Source of the DNA: Flemingiibacterium sp045579745
GTDB lineage: Bacteria; Bacillota; Clostridia; Oscillospirales; CAG-272
Reading direction: 5' to 3'
DNA length: 64,000 bases
Assembly (NCBI GenBank): GCA_045579745.1
Contig: JAZNMQ010000020.1
Span: 1 to 64,000, forward strand
Every line of letters begins with the position of its first letter. The first letter of the stretch is position 1. Positions 23,475 through 32,377 of this stretch are shown one piece after another. The position numbers were made by a program, and so were the translations under genes. The notes beneath the pieces are model-generated. The model saw nothing but the letters and a program-made list of their open reading frames with translations, had not been told where the DNA came from and ran no database searches.

Positions 23475-23960
23475 TTACTGTTGAGAATAATTAACTATCG
23501 TTGCTTCGATTTGCTTTTTCCATTCCTTGTTATGAGAAACCACTATAGCAACAGTGGAATTATTGGATGTACGTACAACTATTTGATTTCTATGTGTTTT
23601 TACCGCTTCTATCATGCTTGTCGGTATTATGATTTCTTTTGTTGAAATATTTATTTTGTGGGGATAGAATTCAATACCGTTTTCAGTCAGGAACATCCAT
23701 CCACCGTTTCCGTTGATAGTTGCGCCTCCATCACAAAAGATCTTTCTTTCTTTTGCAATCTCTATACGCTTTTTGTCAAATTTTTTCTCCTGAAATTTGA
23801 TAAAAAGAAACATTAAAAGCGTAAAAAGGAACCCACTGAGAACGCCGGAAATAACTCCAATCCAAAAACTTAACTTCGATAACCCAAAAAGAATCCCCAT
23901 TGGGGCTCCGAAGAGGACTGTTGTAAGAAAATACTCTTTTATTCCGTTTTTGTATGTCAT
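23475..23960 (-). CDS. Membrane protein with C-terminal PH/GRAM-like domain
   Basis: A 161-residue protein with two adjacent membrane segments (residues 9-28 and 32-53), a basic connector (KFQEKKFDKKRIEIAKERK) and a C-terminal soluble domain of about 90 residues. The strands GGWMFLTENGIEFYPHKINIS, EIIIPTSMIEAVKTHRNQIV and STVAIVVSHNKEWKKQIE resemble a GRAM or bacterial PH domain. Such proteins probably bind lipids or scaffold membrane complexes. GGGGG precedes the ATG. It is monocistronic. Function unknown. Confidence 0.65.
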   Translation of the reverse strand: MTYKNGIKEYFLTTVLFGAPMGILFGLSKLSFWIGVISGVLSGFLFTLLMFLFIKFQEKKFDKKRIEIAKERKIFCDGGATINGNGGWMFLTENGIEFYPHKINISTKEIIIPTSMIEAVKTHRNQIVVRTSNNSTVAIVVSHNKEWKKQIEATIVNYSQQ

Positions 23961-24092
23961 ATTTACCCCCGAAAGTTTTTTATAATTATATCACAAATTT
24001 ATGTTTTGTCAAGCATTTTGGTAGTTCGAATCCTTCGACTCGAAGAAAAGCTACCTTACTTCTTCACTATTCACTATTACTTATTACCTTCC

Positions 24093-24182
24093 AAAAAATC
24101 CGTACACGCCGATTTAGTGAAAAGTGAAGAGTGAAAAGTGAAAAAGTAAAAAATCCGCACACTCGCGTGTACGGATTTTTTT
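24093..24182 (-). terminator. tRNA-Trp terminator nested in a longer inverted repeat
   Basis: Immediately after the tRNA on the minus strand a hairpin CGGATTTTTT/AAAAAATCCG with GTGT/ACAC inner pairs (24148-24182) ends in T residues. The same right arm also pairs perfectly over 16 bases with AAAAAATCCGTACACG at 24093-24108, enclosing the shorter hairpin and a run of AGTGAAA/AGTGAAG heptads. Two mutually exclusive structures are possible. Confidence 0.75.
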
Positions 24183-24257
24183 GGCAGGGGCACAAAGGCT
24201 CGAACTCTGGACACGCGGTTTTGGAGACCGCTGCTCTACCAACTGAGCTATACCCCT
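24182..24257 (-). tRNA. tRNA-Trp (CCA)
   Basis: Cloverleaf read from the sequence: acceptor AGGGGTA/TGCCCCT, D-arm AGCTCAGTTGGTAGAGC, anticodon arm GCGGT-CTCCAAA-ACCGC with anticodon CCA, T-arm with GTTCGAG, discriminator G and encoded CCA end. 76 bases. Confidence 0.97.
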
Positions 24258-24360
24258 TTGTTTTTAACAGATATATAATATCACATTATTAGACGTCTGT
24301 CAAGGGATTTAGCAAAAATAATTATGATTTAGCCAAAAATTATTATAATCGAATGATTAA

Positions 24361-24990
24361 TTACTGCTCCGCGAACAGTTCGGGATGGGCAGACAGCCGA
24401 TCGGCTTCTGTAATTTGGCGTATTACGCGGCACGGATTGCCGACAGCAAGGCTCATCGGAGGTATGTCCTTTGTAACAACGGAGCCTGCTCCGATTACAC
24501 TTCCCTCTCCGATCGTAACTCCGCCGATTATCGTAACACTCGCAGCTATCCAACAGTTATCGCCAATTGTAATAGGCGCCGTGTACTCAAGATTCGTTAC
24601 CGAACCCGGTTTTTCATTAAAGAACGAATTTCTGTCAAGATAATGAAGCGGATGCACGGCTGTCAGCAGAGATACATTTGGACCTATGAACACGGATTTT
24701 CCGATTGTAACCTTGCCCTCGTCAAGCACAGTAAAATTATAATTCGCAAAGCTGTCATCTCCGATTTCGAGATTAACTCCGCAGTCGATATAGATGGGCC
24801 CCTGAAGATAGACATTCTTGCCGTGATTCGGGAGAAGCTCGTCAAGAATCTCCTCTCGCTTCTGCACCTCGGTGTCGAATGTATCATTATAAAGCTTGCA
24901 AAGACGATGCGCCTTTGTACGCTCATCGGGCATTCCCTCGGAAAACGGATCGTAGATAAATCCTCTCGCCGCTTTTTCTCGCTCTGTCAT
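24361..24990 (-). CDS. Maltose/galactoside O-acetyltransferase-like (left-handed beta helix)
   Basis: A 209-residue acyltransferase. An N-terminal helical segment (FIYDPFSEGMPDERTKAHRL) matches the Mac domain of maltose/galactoside acetyltransferases, followed by hexapeptide repeats from residue 55 on (IYIDCGVNLEIGDDSFANYN, VTIGKSVFIGPNVSLL, the catalytic His in TAVHPLHYLDR, then PITIGDNCWIAASVTIIGGV and VIGAGSVVTKDIPPMSLAVG). It should transfer acetyl from acetyl-CoA to a sugar hydroxyl as a trimer. AAAGGATG precedes the ATG. Adjacent to the phosphofructokinase gene, but probably separately controlled. Confidence 0.9.
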   Translation of the reverse strand: MTEREKAARGFIYDPFSEGMPDERTKAHRLCKLYNDTFDTEVQKREEILDELLPNHGKNVYLQGPIYIDCGVNLEIGDDSFANYNFTVLDEGKVTIGKSVFIGPNVSLLTAVHPLHYLDRNSFFNEKPGSVTNLEYTAPITIGDNCWIAASVTIIGGVTIGEGSVIGAGSVVTKDIPPMSLAVGNPCRVIRQITEADRLSAHPELFAEQ

Positions 24991-25080
24991 GTTTTTGCAT
25001 CCTTTCTGTATAAAATAATATTTTATATGAATATTACCAAATGAGGCTGCCGGTTTTACGACAGCCTCGAATTATTGAAT

Positions 25081-26148
25081 TCAGTTCTTTGCGAGTGTCT
25101 TTGCAACATCCATGAGATCAGCAAGATTCCTTGCCTTTTCATCGCATGTAGCCTTCATCTTCTCAATCTGCTCAGGTGTGAATTTGTTAAGGTCGCCGTC
25201 CTTAAGCTTGTTCTTGTACATACGGTCGAGCACAAGCGCATATCCGATTTCAGTCGCAACGATCTTGCCGTTGTTAAGACAAACTACAAGGTCAGACTTT
25301 CCATCAAGAATAAGGTCAACCGCATAGTCGCCCATACGCGATGCGATCAGTCTGTCGCGAAGAGTGGGAGAGCCGCCGCGCACCATATGCGCAAGACGGA
25401 TAAATCTTGTGCCAATACCGGTTTCCTTTTCAATATTCTTCGCAAGCTGCTCGTTGTAGTCGCCGCCAAGGCCCTCGGAAACCACAATAAGGAAGCTTCT
25501 CTGGCCCTTTGCACGAAGCGCCTTAATATTTTCGATGCAAGCCTTTTCGTCAAATGGGAGTTCCTTAATGCCGATAGCATCTGCACCACAGCTGATACCG
25601 CATTCAAGCGCGATATATCCTGCGTCGCGTCCCATAACCTCGATAACCTCGATACGGGCATGTGATTCGCATGTATCACGAAGGCGGTCAGCCGCCTCAA
25701 GGACGGAATTCATAGCAGTATCAAATCCGATCGAGTATTCGGTCGAGGTGATATCGTTGTCAATAGTACCGGGGATTCCAATGGTCGGAATTCCATGCTC
25801 AGAAAGGTCGGTAGCACCGCGGAATGTTCCATCGCCGCCGATAGCAACAATTCCGTCAATTCCGTTATCCTTGCAGGTTTTTACAGCCTTAGCCATACCT
25901 TCCTCGGTTGCGAATTCATCGCAGCGATCGGAATAGAGAAAGGTTCCGCCGATTCCGGCAATATTTTTTACATCTGCAGGAGTAATGGTTTTGATCTCGC
26001 CGCTTATAAGTCCGGTATATCCCTTAGCAATACCAACAACCTCAACACCGCGTGCAAGTGCCGAAAGAACTACAGCACGCAGAGCCGCATTCATACCGGG
26101 AGCATCTCCGCCGGAGGTCAGTACACCGATTTTTCTGAAGTTTGCCAT
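25081..26148 (-). CDS. pfkA: 6-phosphofructokinase
   Basis: A 355-residue enzyme. KIGVLTSGGDAPGMNAALRA is the ATP-site loop; IGGDGTFRGATDL has the Gly in the position that favours ATP over pyrophosphate; IPGTIDNDITSTEYSIGFDT holds the catalytic Asp; and MGRDAGYIALECG and MVRGGSPTLRDR are sugar-phosphate binding segments. It phosphorylates fructose 6-phosphate in glycolysis. The ATG at 26148 has AAAGGATG upstream; an earlier in-frame ATG at 26190 is unlikely. Slightly longer than the B. subtilis enzyme (319 residues), with extra residues at the C-terminus. Confidence 0.93.
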   Translation of the reverse strand: MANFRKIGVLTSGGDAPGMNAALRAVVLSALARGVEVVGIAKGYTGLISGEIKTITPADVKNIAGIGGTFLYSDRCDEFATEEGMAKAVKTCKDNGIDGIVAIGGDGTFRGATDLSEHGIPTIGIPGTIDNDITSTEYSIGFDTAMNSVLEAADRLRDTCESHARIEVIEVMGRDAGYIALECGISCGADAIGIKELPFDEKACIENIKALRAKGQRSFLIVVSEGLGGDYNEQLAKNIEKETGIGTRFIRLAHMVRGGSPTLRDRLIASRMGDYAVDLILDGKSDLVVCLNNGKIVATEIGYALVLDRMYKNKLKDGDLNKFTPEQIEKMKATCDEKARNLADLMDVAKTLAKN

Positions 26149-26333
26149 ATTTAAATCATCCTTTATCAAAAAATTCTTGATTGCAGTCATTACAAATTAT
26201 TCTTAACAGAAATCAAATGATTAAGCATATAAAATACACTCTGTATCAAAATCTGTCAGACTATATTTTACCTCTTTGACAGCAAATTGTCAAGGTTAAA
26301 TTTAAAATTATAGGGAATATTTTTCAAAATCTC

Positions 26334-26362
26334 TTGAAAATACGCAATAAATAAGCTATAAT
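26334..26362 (+). promoter_or_regulatory. Promoter of the CorC-type transporter operon
   Basis: -35 TTGAAA (26334-26339), 17-base spacer, -10 TATAAT (26357-26362), about 30 bases before the start codon. Confidence 0.7.
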
Positions 26363-26397
26363 TATATTAATTACATTTTTTGGAGATTATTGTTTTT

Positions 26398-27672
26398 ATG
26401 TTAGACAGCGACAATTTAAGCATGATAATTGCAATGCTAATCCTTGTGGCATTATCAGCTATGTTTTCCGCAACCGAAACCGCATTCAGCACATTTAACC
26501 GTGTGAGAATCAAAAATATGGCAGCCGACGGAAACAAGCGCGCAGAGCTTGTTTTAAAACTGTCCGGCGATTTCGATTCTCTTATCACGACGATTCTTGT
26601 CGGAAATAACATCGTAAATATCGCATTGACCGCAATCGCGACTGTTATGTTCGTAAATATATTCAAAGAAAGCGGTGCTGTGATTTCAACGGTGTTCACA
26701 ACCGTTGTCGTTCTGGTTTTCGGCGAGGTGTCGCCTAAAAGCATAGCAAAGGAATCTCCGGACAGCTTCGTTCTGACCATCGCACCTGTATTTCGTGTAT
26801 TAATATACATTTTTTTGCCGATCACCTTCCTTTTCCGCGGTCTGAAAAAGCTGCTTGCCAAGCTTTTCAAATTAAACAAAAGCGACGCTATGACCGAAGA
26901 TGAGCTTATTACAATAGTTGACGAGGCGCAGGAGGACGGCGGCATCAACGAAACCGAGGGTGAGCTGATACGCTCGGTTATCGAGTTTGACGATGCAGAG
27001 GTTGCAGATATCATCACACCGCGAGTTGATGTTGTTGCAATCGAAAAGGACATGAGCGTTGATGAAATAACCGATTTATTTTACCGTACGGGCTTTTCAA
27101 GGCTTCCCGTTTACGATGAAACCATCGACAACATAATCGGAATACTGCACGAAAAGGAATTCTACTATTTTTGCAGAATGCGGAATAAAGACATCAGTTC
27201 CGTTATGTCAAAGCCGTTCCGTGTTCCCTGCCACATGAAAATCTCAAAGCTTCTGTCATCCTTCCAAAAAGCGAAAACGCATATGGCGATAGTGCTTGAC
27301 GATTACGGCGGAATGTTGGGCGTAGTTACTCTTGAGGATGTAATAGAGGAGCTCGTCGGAGATATTTGGGATGAGCATGACGAGGTCGTCGAGCTTTTTG
27401 AAGCTCACGCAGACGGAAGCGTCACCGTTTCGGGAGATGCGCGTCCTATCGATGTTTTCGATCATTTCGAAACCGAGCCGGAGGATGAGGATTCGCTTCC
27501 GCAAACGGTCAGCGGTTGGGTAACGATGAAGCTTGAGAAATTCCCTGAGGTTGGCGCCGCCTTCGATGAAGGTGTGCTTCACATAGAGGTCGTAAAAACC
27601 GCAGATAAGCTTGTCGAAAAAATACATGTTTCCAAAATTGATGTTGAGGAGCAAGAATTGGAGGAAAATTAA
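26398..27672 (+). CDS. CNNM/HlyC-CorC family transporter
   Basis: A 424-residue membrane protein. The DUF21 transmembrane domain comes first (AMLILVALSAMFSATETAFS, TILVGNNIVNIALTAIATVM, VVLVFGEVSPKSIAKESPD), then two CBS domains (ITPRVDVVAIEKDMSVDEIT with FSRLPVYDETIDNIIGILHE, and the pair around MAIVLDDYGGMLGVVTLEDV), and the C-terminal CorC_HlyC domain. The family exports magnesium or cobalt (MpfA, CorC) and was once called hemolysin. The ATG at 26398 has GGAG upstream. It overlaps the next gene by one base (TAATG). Confidence 0.92.
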   Translation: MLDSDNLSMIIAMLILVALSAMFSATETAFSTFNRVRIKNMAADGNKRAELVLKLSGDFDSLITTILVGNNIVNIALTAIATVMFVNIFKESGAVISTVFTTVVVLVFGEVSPKSIAKESPDSFVLTIAPVFRVLIYIFLPITFLFRGLKKLLAKLFKLNKSDAMTEDELITIVDEAQEDGGINETEGELIRSVIEFDDAEVADIITPRVDVVAIEKDMSVDEITDLFYRTGFSRLPVYDETIDNIIGILHEKEFYYFCRMRNKDISSVMSKPFRVPCHMKISKLLSSFQKAKTHMAIVLDDYGGMLGVVTLEDVIEELVGDIWDEHDEVVELFEAHADGSVTVSGDARPIDVFDHFETEPEDEDSLPQTVSGWVTMKLEKFPEVGAAFDEGVLHIEVVKTADKLVEKIHVSKIDVEEQELEEN

Positions 27673-28679
27673 TGAACATGAACATGAAAAAATATATCAC
27701 GCTAAAGGATGCAAAAAAGAATATATGCGGCCGTACAGTATATACCGAGAACGGCGCAATCTCGCTTAGCTGGAGCCTGAGCGGCTTTGAGATGAATATT
27801 CGTGCGCAAAGAGCTGTTATCCACTTTGTTCCCGATTACAAGGACGAGCAGCCGGTATATCTCCAGCTCACTCTTGATGGCAGAAAGACCAAATACGGTT
27901 TTTCAACCGGCAAGGAAAAGATCGTTATCGAGGATCTTGGCGGTGAAGCTCATACAATCAAGCTTACAAAGCTTTCCGAGGGTCCGATGCCGATAAGCGT
28001 TGCCGCAATCGAGCTTTTCGGCGACGACTGCGATGTACTTGATCCGCCTGCTCCGTCCGAGCTTCGCATTGAATTTATAGGAGATTCCATCACATGCGGA
28101 GTCGGTGCTTACACCGACAGCACGATAAACGAAAACAATTATTACGAGGAGGACGCAACCAAATCGTACGCGGGAATTACTGCCGAGATGCTCAACGCCG
28201 ACGCACGCTTTATCGCTGTTTCAGGTCAGGGCATAATCAATAACTGGGCTGGACTTGAGGGTGTGCGAATCCCTTCATTTTTTGAGTTTAAGCTTCGCAC
28301 CAACCGCGAGCAGTATGATTTCAGCGAATGGACTCCCACGGTTGTGGTTATCAACGCAGGAACTAACGACAGCAGCGGCCGCGCGCCTGCGGATGTGTTC
28401 ATAAAGGGTGCTGATAAATTCCTTGACCGCGTCAGAGAGGTGTATCCTGACGCGTATATAATCTGGTTCTACGGCTTGATGGGCAAGCCGTACGATGCCG
28501 TTCTTTCCGAGCTTTTCGAAAAGCGTCGCGAATCGGATAACAAGCTGAGCTATATTCCAGTCGAATCGATTTACTCACATCCAGAGGAGATCGGCTGCAT
28601 GGGACATCCTAATTTGAACGGAGCACTTCGCGGTGCAAAGGTGCTCACCGAGGCAATACGCGAAATTCTGAAGATCTGA
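27672..28679 (+). CDS. SGNH/GDSL esterase, CE2-like
   Basis: A 335-residue protein with an N-terminal beta-sandwich (about residues 1-120) and an SGNH hydrolase domain. Block I is FIGDSITCGVG with the nucleophile Ser, the block II Gly is in AVSGQGI, block III is INAGTNDSS, and the C-terminal His is in MGHPNLNGA. Two-domain order and spacing match CE2 acetyl-esterases that deacetylate plant polysaccharides. No signal peptide is visible, so it probably acts on imported oligosaccharides. Its start overlaps the transporter stop as TAATG. Confidence 0.85.
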   Translation: MNMNMKKYITLKDAKKNICGRTVYTENGAISLSWSLSGFEMNIRAQRAVIHFVPDYKDEQPVYLQLTLDGRKTKYGFSTGKEKIVIEDLGGEAHTIKLTKLSEGPMPISVAAIELFGDDCDVLDPPAPSELRIEFIGDSITCGVGAYTDSTINENNYYEEDATKSYAGITAEMLNADARFIAVSGQGIINNWAGLEGVRIPSFFEFKLRTNREQYDFSEWTPTVVVINAGTNDSSGRAPADVFIKGADKFLDRVREVYPDAYIIWFYGLMGKPYDAVLSELFEKRRESDNKLSYIPVESIYSHPEEIGCMGHPNLNGALRGAKVLTEAIREILKI

Positions 28680-28866
28680 AACCGCCATCGGAAAGCCCGT
28701 TTTTCGGCATGACTGTCATATCTGTCAGGGCGATTGCAATCCACTAATCCGCAGGCTGAAAAAGCATCGGGCTAAAAAGATTTACAAAAAGTTCAATCTG
28801 TCGTAAGCCTTACAAAATTTGTTGAGAGTACAATTATAGTATTGAAATAATTACAGAGAGGTCAAA

Positions 28867-29739
28867 ATGTTCGGATACATAAGACCGGTCATCCCCGAGT
28901 TAAAGGTAAAGGAATATGAGCTTTATCGCGCGGTTTACTGCGGTCTGTGCGAGGTAATGGGCAAAAGCACCTCATGCGCCTCCCGTCTTAGTCTGAGCTA
29001 TGATTTTGTCTTTTTAGCAATTGTTCGCATGGCACTTGCAGGCGAGGTCGGCGAAATACAAAAGCATCGCTGCCTTGCTCATCCAACAAAAAAGAGGTCT
29101 GTTCTCGTGGGCGCAGGTCAGCTTGACTACTGCGCAAGGCTTAGTGCTGTACTGACATATCACAAGCTTATTGATGATATTTCGGATAGCAAGGGAATAA
29201 AAAAGCTTTCGGCGATGCTTCTTCGCCCGTTTGCTTCGCATATGAGAAAAAAAGCTGGGCTTGGCGAGCATCCGGAGGATATAATCAAGCAAAAGCTTGG
29301 TGAGCTCGCGGAGCTTGAGCGCGAGGGATGCGCCTCACTTGACCGCGCGGCAGAGCCGTTTGGCGAGCTTATGGCTGCAGTCTGCGCCTTCGGATTCGAG
29401 GATGGCAGCACCGAGTACCGTATAGCGTGCGAAATCGGCAGACATGTGGGTCGCTTCATCTATATTATTGACGCGATGGATGACCTTGCTGATGACATTC
29501 GCGACGGCAGCTATAATCCTATTGTCCGCATGTACGGAAAAGAGGATGCAATCAGCAAATTCAAATCCGATGCGCCTCGCTTTGAGCGTGCGCTCACAAT
29601 GGAGCTTGTAGGAATCGAGCGTGCCATTGAGCTGATTGAATTTGAAAAGGTTCCCGAATACGGGAGCATTATAAAAAATATTATTTATCTCGGACTGCCC
29701 GAGCTTGTTGAAAAAATCACGAAAAAGATTTCGGTATAA
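28867..29739 (+). CDS. DUF5685 family protein
   Basis: A 290-residue helical protein beginning MFGYIRPVIPELKVKEYELY with the conserved AVYCGLCEVMG pattern of DUF5685. Further conserved-looking parts are YHKLIDDISDSKG, a central charged helix, and GRFIYIIDAMDDLADDIRDG with SYNPIV, which has the acidic D-D-x-x-D pattern. GAGAGG precedes the ATG. It is followed by a J-domain gene and a membrane protein gene, and this trio looks like one operon. The biochemical role of the family is not known; the acidic pairs superficially resemble polyprenyl-synthase-like helices. Confidence 0.82.
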   Translation: MFGYIRPVIPELKVKEYELYRAVYCGLCEVMGKSTSCASRLSLSYDFVFLAIVRMALAGEVGEIQKHRCLAHPTKKRSVLVGAGQLDYCARLSAVLTYHKLIDDISDSKGIKKLSAMLLRPFASHMRKKAGLGEHPEDIIKQKLGELAELEREGCASLDRAAEPFGELMAAVCAFGFEDGSTEYRIACEIGRHVGRFIYIIDAMDDLADDIRDGSYNPIVRMYGKEDAISKFKSDAPRFERALTMELVGIERAIELIEFEKVPEYGSIIKNIIYLGLPELVEKITKKISV

Positions 29740-29787
29740 TAAAACAATCTCAAATATGAGCAGTACGGCGATTGGAGAAATTATTTT

Positions 29788-30393
29788 ATGAACGACCCTT
29801 ACAAGGTGCTCGGTGTATCAAGCACCGCCACTGACGAAGAAATCAAAAAAGCATATCGTGAGCTTGCCCGCAAATATCATCCCGACAACTATGTAAACAA
29901 CCCTCTTGCCGACCTTGTCGAGGAAAAGATGAAGGATATCAACGAGGCATATGACCAGATTCAAAAGGAACGCGCCTCCGGACAATCCCAAAGAACGGGC
30001 GGCGGCTCTTATTCATCCGGTACACGGGGAGATTATTCTCACATACGGGAGCTCATAAACTCCCGACGCTATTCCGAGGCGGAGCTCATTCTCGACGCTG
30101 TCGGTCCTCAAAGCAGAAATGCCGAATGGAACTTCCTGAAGGGATGCGTACTCATTCAGCGCGGATGGTATTTCGATGCGCAGAAATATCTTGAAACCGC
30201 ATGCTATCTCGACCCTACCAACAATGAATACCGCACTACCCTCGAGCGAATCCGCACGAACACTCAGAATTTCGGCGGCGGCTATCGTACCGCGCAGAAC
30301 GTCGGACGCTCGCCCTGCGATATTTGTACGGGGCTTATTTGCGCTGACTGCCTTTGCGAATGCTGCGGCGGCGATTTGATATCATGTTGCTAA
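29788..30393 (+). CDS. J-domain protein with Cys-rich tail
   Basis: A 201-residue protein. Residues 1-66 are a J domain (DPYKVLGVSSTATDEEIKKA, then the HPD in RKYHPDNY). A Gly/Ser linker leads to a TPR-like helical region (IRELINSRRYSEAELILDAV with WYFDAQKYLETACYLDPTNN). The last 30 residues are cysteine-rich, CDICTGLICADCLCECCGGD, with eight or more Cys, possibly a metal or disulfide cluster. It should recruit DnaK through HPD. No DnaJ zinc finger of the standard CxxCxGxG type is present. GGAG precedes the ATG. Partner of the DUF5685 and membrane genes. Confidence 0.85.
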   Translation: MNDPYKVLGVSSTATDEEIKKAYRELARKYHPDNYVNNPLADLVEEKMKDINEAYDQIQKERASGQSQRTGGGSYSSGTRGDYSHIRELINSRRYSEAELILDAVGPQSRNAEWNFLKGCVLIQRGWYFDAQKYLETACYLDPTNNEYRTTLERIRTNTQNFGGGYRTAQNVGRSPCDICTGLICADCLCECCGGDLISCC

Positions 30394-30403
30394 AGGTAAT
30401 GAT

Positions 30404-30928
30404 ATGAAAAAATCACGAAAAATTGCGCTTGCCGCGATGCTGTCTGCTCTCGGAGTACTGATTTTGCTTCTCGGCTCCGTTATCACGGTGCTTGACCTGA
30501 CGATGGTCGGAATTTCTTCACTCCTTATATTCTTTGCGGTTATTGAAATCGGTGGTGCGTATCCATATTTGATCTGGCTCGTAACCGGCGTGCTTTCGCT
30601 TTTGTTGCTTCCGGATAAATTTTCAGCACTTCTATATTTATTGTTCGGAGGTGTTTATCCGATATTCAAAGCAATGTTCGAGAGGCTTCATTATATTGTA
30701 GCATGGGTGTTAAAGCTTAGCTTTTTCAATTCTGTGCTGCTGTTGCTGATCGCTCTGTGCAACAACGTATTCATGCTGCCCGAAACCGGACTCGGCTTCA
30801 CCCTGCCTGTATTTGCAGTATGTAATTTAGCGTTCGTACTTTACGATATCGCAACTACAAAGCTTGTCACCTTGTATCTCATCAAGCTCCGAGCGTTGTT
30901 CGGACTGAAGAATTTCTTTCAAAACTGA
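30404..30928 (+). CDS. Integral membrane protein, unknown
   Basis: A 174-residue protein that is almost entirely hydrophobic, with about five membrane segments (ALAAMLSALGVLILLLGSVI, LLIFFAVIEIGGAYPYLIWL, and others up to FAVCNLAFVLYDIATTKLVT). The KIALAAMLSALG start and overall pattern resemble the substrate-binding S components of ECF transporters or related small membrane proteins, without a decisive motif. It starts 11 bases after the J-domain gene and ends before a terminator. Confidence 0.65.
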   Translation: MKKSRKIALAAMLSALGVLILLLGSVITVLDLTMVGISSLLIFFAVIEIGGAYPYLIWLVTGVLSLLLLPDKFSALLYLLFGGVYPIFKAMFERLHYIVAWVLKLSFFNSVLLLLIALCNNVFMLPETGLGFTLPVFAVCNLAFVLYDIATTKLVTLYLIKLRALFGLKNFFQN

Positions 30929-30931
30929 TCT

Positions 30932-30968
30932 AAGCCACAGAGCGTTTGTGCTCCGTGGCTTTTTTTAA
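30932..30968 (+). terminator. Terminator of the DUF5685/J-domain operon
   Basis: AAGCCACAGAGCG pairs with TGCTCCGTGGCTT around a TTTG loop with one mismatch, followed by seven T residues. Confidence 0.85.
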
Positions 30969-31009
30969 TTTCAGCACAAAAATATTCACAAAAAAATATT
31001 AAATCGCTA

Positions 31010-31038
31010 TTGACAATCACGCGACCGCATGATATAAT
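31010..31038 (+). promoter_or_regulatory. Consensus promoter of the DUF1836 gene
   Basis: -35 TTGACA (31010-31015), 17-base spacer, -10 TATAAT (31033-31038), a perfect consensus. Confidence 0.8.
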
Positions 31039-31107
31039 CTAATTACAGAGATATAAAAATTCACAGAAAGGACGCTTTGTAACCAAAGCCACGGTCTTGA
31101 TAATGTA

Positions 31108-31704
31108 ATGAAGCTTGAAGTAAACAGTACGTTAATCCCCGGCACCTGCATGGATAAAAACAAAATGGGTGGGGTTACCGGGCTTGAATTCCTTGACAAG
31201 ATATTCTTCATAACCGACGGCATTATGCTCTCTCAAATCCGCGAGATAAGCGGTATCGACGGTTCGACCCTTCAAAACTGGACAAAGCGAGGCTGGGTCG
31301 CGAACTCAAAAAACAAAAGATATGATAAAAACCAGCTCGCGCGCATATTGATTATAAACATGATTCGAGATTCCATGCAGCTTGAACGCATAGCACAGCT
31401 TCTCACCTATGTTAATGGCAGATTGGATGACAAAACGGACGACATCATTCCCGAATCCGAGCTGTATGACTATCTTTGCAAGATTATCGACATGCTTGTC
31501 AGCGATGAGCCGGCTCAGGGCTCTGCGAGTCTTAATGAAGTCATTGCCAAGGTTCTCTCGAACTACGAGGAGCTCGCCGGCGGAGCAGCAAAAAGACTTG
31601 AGCGAGCTTGCGGCATAATTATTATGGCGTATTACGCAACGCTCGTTTCGGGAAAGGCAAACAGCTTGTTCGATGAGGCAATTTCTCATAAACCACGGAA
31701 ATAA
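31108..31704 (+). CDS. DUF1836 domain protein (MerR-like DNA binding)
   Basis: A 198-residue protein with a MerR-like winged helix near residues 42-75 (LSQIREISGIDGSTLQNWTK with RGWVANSKNKRYDKNQLARI), followed by LIINMIRDSMQLERIAQLLT and a helical C-terminal part. This is the DUF1836 layout common in Clostridia, presumed to regulate transcription. The ATG at 31108 lacks a good ribosome site (an AGAAAGGAC lies about 35 bases upstream), so initiation may be unusual. It precedes the NfeD-flotillin genes by 24 bases and could share a transcript with them. Confidence 0.8.
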   Translation: MKLEVNSTLIPGTCMDKNKMGGVTGLEFLDKIFFITDGIMLSQIREISGIDGSTLQNWTKRGWVANSKNKRYDKNQLARILIINMIRDSMQLERIAQLLTYVNGRLDDKTDDIIPESELYDYLCKIIDMLVSDEPAQGSASLNEVIAKVLSNYEELAGGAAKRLERACGIIIMAYYATLVSGKANSLFDEAISHKPRK

Positions 31705-31728
31705 CACTGTAAAGGAGAGTTGATTTTT

Positions 31729-32316
31729 ATGGCAGCATGGTGGAATTCTCTGACGGCGCTTCAGCAGATTTTTGCCTTAATCGGCATTCCTGCAACGCTC
31801 GTTTTAATCGTACAGACAGTTCTTCTTTTGTTTGGCATCGGCGACGGTGAGGCTGACGGCGATGTCGATATCGACGATTTTGATACGGCTGGCGGCGGCG
31901 ACGGAGGCTTGACATTATTTTCAATTCGCGGAATTGTTGCAATGTTCTGCGTTGCCGGTTGGGCAGGAATAGTGTTCATTGATATTGGGCTTAATAATAT
32001 CGTATCAATTTTACTTGCCGCAGCTTGCGGATTTGCCGCACTTGTAGGCTTGGCTTATCTTATGAGAGCTGTGGTGAAGCTTCAATCCGACGGTACTATT
32101 CAGATAGGCTCAGCAATCGGAAAAATCGGAGAAGTCTACATCCCGATTCCTCCAAAGGGTCAAGGAAAGGGCAAAATTAATATCACCATTCAGGACAGAT
32201 TTGTCGAAGTCGATGCTATCTCGACCGCCGAAGAAACGCTAGCCACAGGGCAATCGGTTCGCGTTGTATCAACAAACGAAGCCGGTCTTGTTGTTGTCGA
32301 GCGCATTGTTGACTGA
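31729..32316 (+). CDS. NfeD-like membrane protein
   Basis: A 195-residue protein with an N-terminal membrane helix, an acidic Gly/Asp loop (DGEADGDVDIDDFDTAGGGD), two more membrane segments (IVAMFCVAGWAGIVFIDIGL and IVSILLAAACGFAALVGLAY), and a C-terminal OB-fold-like domain (AIGKIGEVYIPIPPKGQGKG, DRFVEVDAISTAEETLATGQ, VRVVSTNEAGLVVVER). This is the short NfeD1b form that pairs with flotillins. AAAGGAG precedes the ATG. With the flotillin two genes on it probably organises membrane microdomains. Confidence 0.8.
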   Translation: MAAWWNSLTALQQIFALIGIPATLVLIVQTVLLLFGIGDGEADGDVDIDDFDTAGGGDGGLTLFSIRGIVAMFCVAGWAGIVFIDIGLNNIVSILLAAACGFAALVGLAYLMRAVVKLQSDGTIQIGSAIGKIGEVYIPIPPKGQGKGKINITIQDRFVEVDAISTAEETLATGQSVRVVSTNEAGLVVVERIVD

Positions 32317-32377
32317 CGGCGATTTAAAGGATGTCGGAATATGACAGCAAATTGAAATCCTATACGGAGGGAAGATA

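Noticed and set aside
24022..24050. A tRNA T-arm-like GTTCGAATCC segment upstream of tRNA-Trp
   Set aside because: No acceptor, D-arm or anticodon arm around it; it is part of a small TCGAATCC/CGACTCGAAG hairpin and not a tRNA fragment that can be supported.
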